A stretch of DNA of 64,000 bases. Origin: Monocercomonoides exilis (Eukaryota; Preaxostyla; Oxymonadida; Polymastigidae). Below, piece by piece: positions 48,401 through 60,432 of the stretch. Below the pieces are notes generated by a model. That model did not search any database. It saw only the letters and a program-made list of their open reading frames with translations, and was not told the origin of the DNA. The stretch's first letter is position 1. Each line of letters opens with the position of its first letter. The translations under genes and the position numbers were made by a program. The stretch spans positions 377,001 to 441,000 of the forward strand of contig LSRY02000007.1 of NCBI GenBank assembly GCA_001643675.2, written 5' to 3'.

Positions 48401-51146
48401 GCGCTACTTCGACAACAAGGGCGGCTCAGCTGATCCACGCATTTCTGCTCCTTTGCCTGCATCGCCTGTATTCTTCGAGCCGCGTAACGAGGTCGTGCGG
48501 AACTATCGGGATGTGGAGAGGAAGCTGCGGGAAACAGCAAAGAAGATCTTATTGGAGAGCAACGAGACGAAGAAGGCACAGTTAGAGAAGAAGCTGGAGC
48601 AGCTGAAGAGGAAAGAAATGGAAGGGCGTGCGCTAATCGCGATCGAGAAGGAGCGGATCTTCGGGAAGGAGCCGAGTGGAGATGGGAAAGATGGGGAGGG
48701 AGATCCAGAGCATATGCACCATCACCCAGGAAAAGGAGGAGATGATGAGGAGAACAAGCTGACGTATCCACTCGCACAGCCAGAGGAGGAGAAGCCATGG
48801 ATGAAGGAGAAGCCGCCGGAGCATCTGAAGAAGCTTGGTGCGCGTGATATGAACACAATGAAGGAGAACTACGAGCAGCGGAAGCTTCAGAGGCAGAGGG
48901 AGAAAGAGGAGAGGGAAGGGAAGATTGAGCGAGTGCCTCTGGACAAGCTGGATCGCGAAGACGAGCAGCCGGAGTGGGACATGACAATGGCACATCGCAA
49001 TCTGACTGGCAGGTATGTGCCATTGAAGCGGCCAGAGACTGATAAAGAGAGACTGCTGCTGATGTACGAGACGCACCCACTGCTGATGGAAGGAAAGAAG
49101 AAGAACGGGAAGACAAAGCGGATTGACTACAACTTGCTGCTTCCTCCAGCTGAAGACGATGGCAGCGGGAAAAACGAAGACAAGAAGAGCTTGGCAGAGA
49201 GGGAGCGCATCATCAATACACAGGCGCTTCAGGAGTATGCAGCACGCGATGTGGAGATTGAGCTGTTTGAGCGGATGGAGCGGAGGGTGGGAAGAAAATA
49301 CGTGCCACTCTGGTCGTCCCCGTACAACCAGCAGATCCGCCTGACAGAAGAGGAGAAAGTGCAGAAGTACAAGCGGCTGGCGCAGATTGCAGGGATTCTT
49401 GCAATGGACTATGGTCCAGACTCCTGCTTCCTGCCAATCAGAGACGATGTGTTTGAGGCGAAGGAGAAAGACGGCGTGTTCGAGTTTGACTCTCTGAGAA
49501 AGATTGTCAAAAAGGGGAAGGCAAACGAGTGGTGGAGGTATCGCTTTGCCTCAGCAGCAACGAACGAAGGATGGGGAGGAAGAAAGAAGGGAGGAAGAGG
49601 AGAAAAGAAAGACATTCTTACACAGGCACGAAGGGCTATGCGGAAACATGAGTTCTCGAAAAGCGGGCTGAAGAGGAGGGAGATTAGCGAATGGGATGAT
49701 GAGGTGTTGGGAGATCAAGGGCAGTGGATGGACGATTACATGGGCATTGAGCTAAGGACACCGATTGAATATGAGGAGACACGGCAGCAGAGGAGAGAGA
49801 GAGAGGAAAGAGAGAGGAGGGCAAGAGACGAGGCAGAGAGGGAAGAGAGAGAGAAGAGAGAAAAGGAGAAGAGAGAGAAAGAAGAGAGAGAGCAGAGAGC
49901 ACGTGCAGCTCGTATAACTCGGATGAAAGAGGTGGCGATGGGCATTAAGAAAGACGATTGGAAGAAGACAAAGGGAGCACGGATGGATTCGAATATAGAC
50001 TCATCAGCTACGGCTGATTGGATGAATGGGACGGAGTTTAATGCAAGCGAATGGAACATCACAGGAATCATCAAAAATGGGAGCATACCACAGCAGGACG
50101 GGGACAATGTCTCACAAACAGAGGCAAACGATGAATCTCAGAACAAAGAAGAGCAGCAGCCTCAAAATTCAACAACAACATCATCAAATGAAAACACATT
50201 TGAGAATGAAACAACAGACTCTTCACCTGGTGACTACGACTTCTACAAAGTGGTTACTGTTCACTTTGTGTGTGGACTATATCCCCAGCTGTTTCGCATC
50301 AGAGAAAGAAGCGAGGATGAGTGGGAAGCCATCTTCGAGACTCCTTGCATGTGCGAGGATGGGCACATGAAACGGATGGAGGAGCAGAAAGTGGAGCGGG
50401 ATCTGATTGACGAAGAGGAGAAGCGGATTGCAGAAGAGATTGAGTATGCGCTGGAGGAGGAATGGAGGAAAGCATCAGAGGCAGAACAGGAAGAAAAAGA
50501 GAGTAGGATGACAAAGTTGGAGAAGGAGGAAGAGGAGGAACGCCAAAGAGAGTTGGAAAGGCTGAAGAGGGAAAGGGAAATGAAGAAAGAGCAGGAAAGG
50601 ATGATTAGAGCAAGCGAAAAAGCTGCCGCAAAGCAGAGAAAGAAAGAGGCTGCACAGGCAAAGAAAGAAAAAGAGCGTTTGGAGAAAGAAAGGCAGAAAC
50701 AGAAAGAAAAAGATGCAGCAGAAGGCAAAACTACTGCGGATGATGGACCTTCTCAGGTGGAACGAGAGAAGCGAATTCGGCAACTCGAGTTTGAGGCGAT
50801 GGAAAGAGAACGAGCAAGGGAAAGGAGGAAATACATGGGAGACTTACCAGAGCACGAACGATGGAATGCAGATGGCAGCGAAAAGGCACCAAAGACATCT
50901 AAAGAGCTGATAAAGTCAGAGATTGAGAGGAGGTTCCCAGAATTGTCTGGGGCAGAGAAAGAGAGGAGGAGGAAAGAGAAAGAGAGGGAAGAGGAGGAAA
51001 AAAGGAAGAGAGGATGGGATCCAGAAGGAGAAGAAGAGATGAAAGCAAAGAAAGCAAAAAGAGAGGCAAAGTTGAAGCGTCTGGAAGAAATGAAGGCAAA
51101 GGCACAGAAAGAGACAGAAAAGGCAGATGAAAAGAACGAGCTTTAG
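45488..51146 (+). CDS. PRKCSH: Glucosidase II beta subunit (PRKCSH/GTB1), greatly expanded
   Basis: Seven exons: 45488-45569, 45656-45707, 45752-45909, 45969-46090, 46188-46325, 46428-46719, 46861-51146; 5,130 nt, 1,709 residues (human ~530). In the ER lumen the beta subunit retains and assists glucosidase II, which trims glucose from N-glycans. The signal peptide is MLLFLILSSHLIYS. The two LDL-receptor-A-like modules are diagnostic: DEICDCPDGSDEPGTSACHN (exon 3) and NDGICDCCDGSDE (exons 3/4, about residues 90-105), then NTCRE. Coiled coil follows (KKAMAKGKELRKAEIEAAK). Near residues 1404-1445 is the second half of an MRH domain: VVTVHFVCGLYPQLFRI then EAIFETPCMC; a possible first half (SCFLPIRDDVFEAKEKDGVFEF) is ~270 residues earlier, so the domain seems split by insertion. 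Very long Glu/Lys/Arg coiled coils fill the remainder. The protein ends KNEL, a KDEL-like retention signal. The exon 5/6 junction is the least certain. Confidence 0.9.
46796..46817. repeat. (TAT)n run in glucosidase II beta intron 6
   Basis: About seven TAT/ATT units in the intron 46720-46860. Minor microsatellite. Confidence 0.7.
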
Positions 51147-52245
51147 AGGTTCGAAGATTTCATCTTTGCGTTCTCTTCAATAGATTCAATCTCTTTCTTT
51201 TTAAATTTTTCATTTTATTTGCTCGTTCTCATTATTTGATTAGCATTTATCTTTTATGTTTTATGACTTTCCAATTTTATCATTTCTTCTTCGCACATTG
51301 CGTTTTTATTCGTCTTCTTATTTTAGTATGTTTTCAAGTACTCTTCTTCACTTTGTTGCATCAATTCAACATCTAATCGCAAGTGTGACCTTGTTAAAGG
51401 TAAAACTTAACTCGCGTGAATTAAATTTTTATTTATCAATTGCACATTCTTTGTCCTCAACAAAAAAGGTTTATTTTTATCCAAAGATGGTCAAAAAATG
51501 CAAACAAAAGGTTTATCTTGCTTATTCATTCTCAAGACTCTCATCAATAATAAAACAATTCATTGTTGAAAACTTTTTGTTCGTTTGAAACTTCAGGAGA
51601 AATGGAGAAATATTTTCTAAATAATCTTCTTCTTGAAAAACACAATCTCAATAATACGTTTATTTGTACTGACGCTTTGTTAATTTCCTTTTTCTCGATA
51701 TTAAAAAGTGAGAACACTATTTTTGTTATTTTTTTGACTTTTCCAAGAATTTTTCACTTGAATTTTAACGAAAAATAATTGAGAACTTAACATTTTGAAT
51801 TAGTCTCAGAAATTATTACTCAAAATATTCAGTTTTTTAACTGATTAGAATTCAGAACATTATTTCAAAACTCTTATATTTATTGTTTTTCTCTCAAGTC
51901 TAATCATTATTCGTTTCAATTCAAATATATACTTTTTTTATTTTCAAGAAATACATTTCGAACTCTATTTTTAGTTTCCAATCTCAATGAATTACACATA
52001 ATTCGAAATCACAACGCGAGCAATAATTTGAAAGAAATCCAATAATTCGCTTCACATCCTCAAAAAAATAATTAAATAAACATGAGATTGCATCAAAAAG
52101 CCAATTGAAATCGTAGCAAGCACGCCACAAACAGAAAACAACAAATGATGCATTTTTCATGAAAAAACACTCATTTCATTTTCAGAATAACGAAAAAACA
52201 AATCACCCCCATAATTCTTTTCATTTCTCAACCATCTCTTCTTCT
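51147..52245. other. Intergenic spacer, convergent ends
   Basis: About 1.1 kb between the glucosidase II beta and Pmp-like genes. A 110-codon frame at 51256-51588 and a 71-codon frame at 51563-51778 overlap here; both are rich in Phe/Leu/Ile/Lys/Asn as expected of AT-rich DNA, with no motif. A small unknown gene with an intron is possible but not supported. Confidence 0.45.
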
Positions 52246-55200
52246 TCATTTGTTCATGCTTTCAATCAGCTTTCTTGCCTCTGCTGACACACTCGACTCC
52301 TCTTCCTCTGATATCTCGTTGTATCCAATCGCATCGGACATCGTCACCATCACTGTGCCAGGGGGAAAGTGCTGGATGAACTCTCTCTTCAGCACATTCA
52401 GCTCCACACGCTCGCACCCTCTCTCCGACACGCAGCTCTTCACAACTGCCTCAAATGTGTTCCCTGAAACCCCCTTCATGTCTGGCCTCTCCCCATTCAC
52501 AATCTTCTGCCCTGCCACCACTGCCTCATATTCTCCAAACGGGATCTGCAGAGTCAGGCACTCCCACAGCATCATCCCAATCGAGAATGAAACCGACTCC
52601 TTTGTTGCTCCCATCTTCTTGTTCATCTGCAGCTCTGGTGCCTTCCACCTCAAACACTCCTTCCTGTTGTCATCCTCATCCTCAAACGCAGATGAAGGTG
52701 GTGGTGAACCTCGACCATTCCTGTTGGCAGATGAGAAATCAGAGGAAGATGTGATGATGGTGGAGGCGGAGGAGATGGATGAGGAATCTGAATCATCATC
52801 TGAAGAGAAGTCGGAATGCTTGGCAATGCAGATGATCATGTGCTCTGAGAACAACACAATGTGAGGACTCAGATTGGCAAGGGAGGTCAGCTCGTCTTCT
52901 TCATTCTCAAGTGAGTGGAGTGCCCCATTCGCCACCCAGAACAACACCTGAGCAGCTGTGTGTTCTCTCTCCTTCAGAGTGCCAATCGCCATCTCCTTCT
53001 TCTCATTTCTTCCATGAAGCAGCATGAACAGCGAATCTCGCAGATCCACAATCAGCTTTTCAAACACCGATGAACAGGCAATTGCATCCACCAGATTCGA
53101 CATCGATGAGGTGGTTGGACACAAACTCTCCGATCGAACAAATGTTGAATCTGAATCAGTTGTTGAAGTGGAAGAAATTGATGGGGAAGGTGTTCTCTTT
53201 CTCGTATCCTCCTCGACCTCCTTCTCATCAACCTTTTCCAGTGCCCATTCGGGAATTTTGTCTGAGTCTCTGCCCAATATATATTCAGTCGATCCACTCT
53301 CACTCAACAAATGCTCTGATGACTCGGAATGCCCCAAGCTATTCTCATACACCCTCTTCTTTATCCTCTCTTCATTCTTCTTCTCTGCCTCTCTTTCTGC
53401 TCTCCTCCACTGCTCCTCTGGTGAAATCTCCATCGTCACCAATTCAAATGCCTTTGGATCCTTCTTCACTGTGTCATTCACAATCTCTTCCAATTCCCTT
53501 GTTCTTCTCTTTTGCTTTCTCCATCGAACAACAAACAGAATAAATCCAATGAGAACAATCAAAAACAAAACAGTCAAAGTAACAACTATAACTGGCCATA
53601 TCGATTTTTCTTTCTTTCCTCCTTCAGCAATCCTTTCATCTCCTTTTGATTCTGAAACACTCTTGTTTTTCAGAATGAATGATTCAGTTGCGGATGGAAA
53701 ATCAGCACTCCCAAGCAGAATGCACACTCTCACTTCTGCTCCCCTTGCCGCTCCTTCAATTGTTTCCACAGGAACAGACCCATGAACCTCTTCTTCTGAA
53801 ATGAAGTCTGTGTCATCAAACAAATGCTTCTCAACCACCTCTTCATCTCCTTCTGCCGCAACTGTTTCGAATGAGAGATTGCAAGGGAGGAGAAGTGATC
53901 CTCTGAACACAAGATTCGCCTTCTCCCCTGACTTTTCAGACGACACACTCTCCACCTTCGGGATGAAAAAGGGAGATGCCCTTTCTCCTGCAATCCCTTC
54001 CAATGAGCATCCTCCATCCAATATCCAAAGTGAGGAATTATCTTTCACTCCATCACCCCCCTTCAAACTCACAACATTCATTTGTGAAGAGCCTTCACAC
54101 AGGATGTTCCTTCTTGCTGAAGGATAATTCTGAATTGATGGATTGTTTCCCTCAAATTTTCCTTCAGATATCTCAACACATCCACCAAACAATGAAATCC
54201 CTCCTTTCTTCGAGTTGCAGATTGTGGTGTCTTTCATTGTCATATTGCTTGACTTCACATCCACAACCGATCCATTCCAACCACACAATGGATTATGCTC
54301 TTTGTCATTTTCTTCTTCATCTCCTCCAAAAGCATTTTTCTTCTGATGGTTAATTGGCTCATCTGTTGTTTTGCCATCAAACAAACAGGAAACAACAGAC
54401 ACATCTGAACTGTCTGAAACAGACAACTGGCCTCCTTTGTCAGCTGAAAGCAGACAATAAGAAAATGAACAATTTATCAAATTCACATTTGATTTGTCTC
54501 TCTCAATTCTCACAACACTTTTGTTGTTATTGTTGTTCTCACTTGATGAAATATTCTCAAAAACTGCTGCAGATATTCTGAGATTTCCTTCACCTTCATC
54601 ATTATTTCTTCCATTTCCATTCATATTCAGCTCTTCTTTGTTCGTTGAGATCAGACAGCCATTGTTCAATGAGATGTTGGAACAGTTCATTTTTTCAATC
54701 GAGACAGTTGCACTCAGCCCAATTGCCACAACATCAGCTGTCGATGTGAGAGAATCCAGAGTCATTTGGGAAAGCACAATTTCTGATTCATCTGAAAACA
54801 AAAGCAAGGGTTTTGCAAAAGACAGCCAGCTGAATGATGTCTCACTCATCTTCAGAACTCCTCCCCAAACAGACACCACATGTGAATCCAGCTCCAACGA
54901 GGCATTGGCTGCTGTGAATGTGCACTGAGACACTTCCAACGATCCATATGATTCAGCGAATACTGCTGAGTGTGCTGCCTCAAACGAAGAGGCAAATGAT
55001 ATCAGGCAGTTGCGAACTGTGCAATCCTCCTCAAACAGAACCACACTCTGGGCACTTCCTGTGTGTGGAATGGTTGCACTCAGCTGGATTGTTGCCTGCT
55101 GCTTTGTTGAAGGCAGGATGGACAGCCCATGCACAGTTGTCTCTGTGAGGAAGGTAGATGAGGTGTTGATGAAAATGATGTTAACAAGTCCTGGCTGGAT

Positions 55201-58200
55201 GTGGTGAACAGCAGATGAGATGCTCTGGCAGGGGTTTGTTGGCAATCCACACTGGCGAGTGTCTGCCGAATCGAGACACACAAAGATCTGGGGTGCATAC
55301 AAGAAGGTGATCAAGGGGATCAAATCCACATCCTGCTCGTCAGCATCACTCGCACAGATGGACTTGTTCGATTGGAGCGACTCCTGGGTGAAGTCGAGGG
55401 CAAAGAGTGTTTCGTTGATCTGCTGCTCGATCGACTGGCAGTTGATGAATATATCCTTCCCCACCAGTGCATCATTCATTGTGAATCGGATCTCTGAAAT
55501 CTTCAGCGGGAGAAAAGATGGGCCATCTGTTGCTGGTGTTGGTGAAGGTGCTGGTGATGAGGGATCCACACAATCAAACATCATTCCTCCTCCTCTCCCA
55601 ACCACAGTCGAGCACCTGCAGAGTGTGAATGAGCATTGCCTCACCTCCACCGATGATTCCTCGATCTTCACACACATCATCAGTGCCCCTCCCCTTTCAC
55701 TCGCCTCGCACACACACCGGCTGAATGTGCACTTCTCAACAACACTCTCCACAGCATCGAACACTCCGAGGCAAAGAATGGTTGCACTGTCACCAGAGCA
55801 TGTGTTGTTGGCAAATGAGGATGACTGGATTTGGAGTGAGCAACAAGGCTTGTCTGGCACTTCGTTGTGAGCAGATGAATTCACAGGCAGATGAGATGGT
55901 GTTCTTTCGAATGACACAAGAGAGCACGAAGATGTCGAGATATTCGAGACTGTCATGTTGGAAAGGGTGATTGACTGAGAAGGAAGTGAAACAAGGAGAA
56001 ATGGGTGAGTGGTTGAGAACGAGGACAGTGAACAGTTATCAATCAACAAGCTTCCCTCTGAAACACTCAACAAAGTGAATGAAACAGATTCACTTGAACT
56101 TTGAGGGGTGAAAGAGCAGTGCTTCATTTGGAGAAGCGATGAGGAAGTTGAGGATCTGATGAATGTTCTGTGGTGAGCAAATGCTGTTGGGATGTGGAAG
56201 GAGAGAACCTCAAATGAAAGATGGATGGTAGAATGGATCATCCATTCTTCACTTCCAACAGGATCATCACCCACACCAATCCCTGACTCATTGTCTTTCC
56301 CAATGAATTTCATTGAGATTTGTTCTGATTCAACAGAAGATGAAAGGGAAAGGGATGAGGTGAGTGAGGAAATGTGAGACACTGAGATGGACTGTTCATC
56401 TTCATCATCATCAGAAGAAGAACTTCCAGGGAGTGGGGTGAATTTGAGGGAGATGAGATGGGAGATAGATCTGCATGGAGCAACAGCATATCCACATCCA
56501 CTGAAGTCTCCTCCTTCCTCCCCATCGACAAACCCACTCCTGCTGAAGTTGCTCCACAGATACACCACAAGCGGAATCACAAACCCAACCCCTGTGCTGC
56601 TTCTCTCCCACCCACACAGCTCATCCATCGATGACTTTTCCTTCTCACTCATCTCCCAGCTGAAATGCGCGGAATCCACAACCTCATCCAGAGAGCTTCC
56701 ATTCACAAACACATTCTTCCCTTTCCAGGCACAGCACCCCACAAACCTCATATCCAGGAGAACAAATTGAGTTGCTTCATCCTCCAATGACAGAAAAATT
56801 CCTCCTCCCAAACCATCCTCTTCTCCTTCTTCTCTTTTTCCTGCACAGCACCCTTCAAACTTCGATGATCCATTCACAATCATTTCATCATTGCCTCTCA
56901 GACACACATGCAACCCTCCCCCTTTTGCTCTGCTTCCCTTTGCCCAACATCCATTCAATGTGCAGTTGTCAATTGTCAGTTGTTTCTTTTCTGACTCATG
57001 GGCACTTGACTCATCCACAGCACAAACACAAACATAAGCTCCATCTCCATTCTCTTTTGTGATTCCCTCAAAAACACACTCAACACAATTCACAGCAAAA
57101 CTGCTCCCCTTCCCTTCAATGAACGAATGTGATGAAAACACCATTTCTCCTTTTGTCTCAAACATTTCCATCTTCAACTCCCCTCCAACCACACTCGCAA
57201 AGCAGAATCCAATCACACTCCCTGACTCAGATATTGAATTCATTGATGAACAGTTCGAAAGAGTGAGAGAGGAAGTTGAAGTGGAGAGTGTGATGAAAGA
57301 GTGGGCATCTGAGAGAGAAGAAGGAAGGGAGAAGCAGACGTTGTATATTGAGCACTCTGTGGAAACACTCACCAGCCATTGGTTGGAGAGCTCTGTTTGT
57401 GGTGCATGCACATCAACAACCATTCCCTTTTCCTCACATGAGATGTTCCAAACTGGTCCATCCATAATCATCTCCTCGTCCAGCTCATATCCCTCTCCAA
57501 CAACAATCTGCCTTTGTGATGAACCAAATCTGAGCTGAGCTGCATGAATTATTGTCTGACATGGGAAATTGCCGAATCCACAAAAATTCGAATCAAAAAC
57601 CCAGTTTCCTTCAGTTCCTCCAACATGGGCTGGTGATTGGAATGACTCCAAAAATACATTCAATGGAAACATTCCCATCTCACTCAGACTTCTATCAAAA
57701 CCCATCAACTCTTCATATCCCAGCTCATTCAGTGAAACACAAATCTTCTCCAAATTGATTGTCTCACCATTCATGTTGCTCCCATTCACAAAGATATCTC
57801 TCCCTCCCTCTCCTGCCTCACAACCCACAAAACTCACTGATGAAATCACAAAGTCTGCTGCCCTATCCCCCAGCCAAAGATACAATCCTCCTCCACACTT
57901 GCTGCATGAACACGAGTTGAGTGTGGTTGGAAACGAGGAAGATCCCATTCTGAAGGTGCATGTGGATGATGTCATGTCAATCCTGATCCCTCCTCCACTC
58001 CCACTCGAACACTCACAGTTCTCGATTGTCGTGTTCCACAGACAAAATGACTCTCCCTCACTGATTGTCTTTGGCATCACTGCTCCATCCCCTTCTGTTT
58101 TTGTCACATGTGAAAAGTTGGAATTTGCAACAAAGGATTCATCACTGTTTGGAAGAGAAGAAGATGAAGACAACAACAACGAGGCAGAAGAAGTTTCTTG

Positions 58201-60432
58201 AAAGAGACTGGCCTTGGACAATACATTCTCGACAATGCAGTCAGTCATTCGAAAGTTGGCAAAATTCACCTCAAACAAACTGTTCAAATATTCTTTTGAG
58301 GGGAGGCCTTCCTGATTCAATGGTGTGCTGATGACAAGCTCTTGAAGAAATAACTGAGAATTTGAGGAGCTCAGTCGGAACAGTCTTGAACTTTCATGTG
58401 AGTCAAACACAATGCTCAAAGATGATAGTTTGCATATCCCATCATCCACACTCAGAAACACTTTGTCTGCTCCAACACGAACTGGACTCAGTTGAGTCAG
58501 ATCCTTTCCTCTTCCTTGAATAGAAATTCTCTTCCCAAACACAACATATCCATTTGATTCGACCATTTCATAAGTTCCCTCTATAAGCATGATTCTGCAT
58601 CTGCTCTTTGTTAATTCATTTTCAAGTGTGAATTTCAATGAGCTGCAGCCATCCTCAGCTGTCAGCCCACAGAGCGCATTGTTGTTTCCTCCATCTGGAA
58701 TGACATATCTCACAAGAAATCCATTTGGCAGCCAACCATCTTTAGTTCCTTGTGAGGAGCTCACACATCTGCTCTCTCCAGCTGTTAAGGAATAACATTC
58801 AACAAATGGACTTTCTTTTATCTTTTCATCAAGATCGTTCAAATAAACATCTGATGCCTGCGAGGCAGAATTATTGAAAAAGAAGCAATAGAAACAAAAC
58901 TTTGAATTCATTTCAAGTGGGCTGACATATATAAAAATACCTCCTCCATGTGAAGTATTCGCAGAACAATTCTGAAAGACACATTCGCTCATGATGAAGA
59001 ATGATTGAATAAACTTTTCAACACAAAGGCCACCTCCATAGTCACTTTCGGCCGTTTCATTTGCGCAAGTGATATTGAACAAAAGAATTGGCGATCCATT
59101 TTCGAGAGTATTCAAATTACAATCCGTTAATATGGAAGTGCCGGTGTAACCAAAATATATTGCACCTCCGTACCACGTGGTATATCCATTCTTTGCGATT
59201 GTGTGAGCAATGTCGTAGCACTGAGATTTATCAACAAAGATTGCTCCTCCATGAGAACCTATTTCATTATTATTTCTTTTTCCAAAGCAATTATCAAAAG
59301 AGCAATTTGCAATTCGTGAACTGAGCGAATCAACAACGCAAATTCCTCCTCCCCATCTGCTGCAGGAACAATTCTGAACTCAAATAGAAAAATTTTTTAG
59401 AGAAAAAACAAACAATTTAAACAAAACTTCAAAAATGAATCAAACCATGAATATGCAGCTCTGAACACTCAGCGTTGATGAAGGGCCATTGAATAAAATG
59501 GCTCCTCCACTTGTGTGAAATCCAATATCTGTTGCCGAATAATCAGTCACATGCTGATTGGCAAATTCGGTGTTTTCAAAGCTCCAATCCTCTTTGAGTT
59601 CCACTCTTGAACTTGAATTCATGGTTCTGGCACAATGCATCACACTTGTGTTGAAAACATTTAATGCATGATTGTTATTTCCTATTCCTCCATAAAACAC
59701 ATTTTCAACACCAAGAAATTCACATCCAGAAATGATGAATGCTCCATTTCCTTTTTGAAGCTCTGATGTTTCTGAACAAAATTGATCCTTCTTTTGAGTG
59801 GAAGAAATGTTCGAGAAGACACATTTGGCAATGTTCAAAGAAGATGAAGATGAGGACTCAATAATTGGAGCCTTTTCAAACACCAAATCAGAAAATGTTG
59901 AGGATGACAACATGATTGTTTCAAAATCATCCCCAATCCATTTCTTTTTCGCTGAATGCTCAGAGACCAATAATTGTGGAATATGATTACTTTGGTGCTT
60001 TGTGTTCAATGACATGTTGTTGAAGAGTGCTCTTCCATGAGCAATTTTGAACAGACCACTTGCTTTCTCATTGTTGCACAATATCTCACTCCCAAGAACA
60101 ATCACATTGGATAAAGTTCCATCAACAACATTTGTTCCTCCTCTTGTTTGGAACTGCAACTTTGAGAACGTTATGGATGTGTTCATCAATGAAAATGAAG
60201 TTTTCAAACAAGAAAACTCCAATATTCCTTCTTCTCGAAAATGAGTGAATCGATCTTCACTGAAGCCATTTTGTGAGTAATTCGATTTTGGATAGATTAA
60301 TGAATGTTCTTCGTTTTTGGATAATCCGAAAAAAGATGATTCTTTATTTGTATTTTTCAAAGAATTGTCTTCAAACGCATTGATATTCAAGTGAAAACTC
60401 AGAACTGAAACAAGATAAATGATAAATATCAT
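52246..60432 (-). CDS. Giant Pmp-like beta-helix membrane protein with degenerate kinase tail
   Basis: Two exons on the minus strand, 60432-59446 and 59373-52246, joined in phase 0 across a 72-bp intron; 2,704 residues. A signal peptide (MIFIIYLVSVLSFHLNINAF) leads into a long ectodomain of right-handed parallel beta-helix type (pectin-lyase-like / chlamydial Pmp-like): many short strands ending in N-C-S, GGG(I/L) turns (SRWGGGICV, SGGGIRI, CGGGLYLW, KGGGLHVCL, RGGGMMF) and recurring lead blocks with CGxxxxPC[QR][ST]I (CGFGNFPCQTI, CGYAVAPCRSI, CGLPTNPCQSI). One membrane span lies at about 2253-2275 (IWPVIVVTLTVLFLIVLIGF). The ~425-residue cytosolic tail resembles a protein kinase C-lobe: RWKAPEL (APE motif), SFSIGMMLWECLTLQIPFGEY and GERPDM; but no glycine loop, no VAIK lysine, and no HRD motif, so it is a predicted pseudokinase. 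Such receptors are abundant in oxymonads; the ligand is unknown. Surface location is inferred. Confidence 0.85.

Noticed and set aside
47596..49116. 506-codon minus-strand frame, plus 47084-47863 and 47640-48344
   Set aside because: Antisense to the glucosidase II beta exon; rich in Ser/Pro/Leu/Phe because the sense strand codes Glu/Lys/Arg.
51256..51778. Two overlapping frames of 110 and 71 codons
   Set aside because: Composition of random AT-rich DNA, no start context, domain or conserved motif.
53024..53785. 253-codon plus-strand frame and similar plus frames across 52250-58800
   Set aside because: Antisense to the Pmp-like gene; Ser/Pro-rich with no motif.
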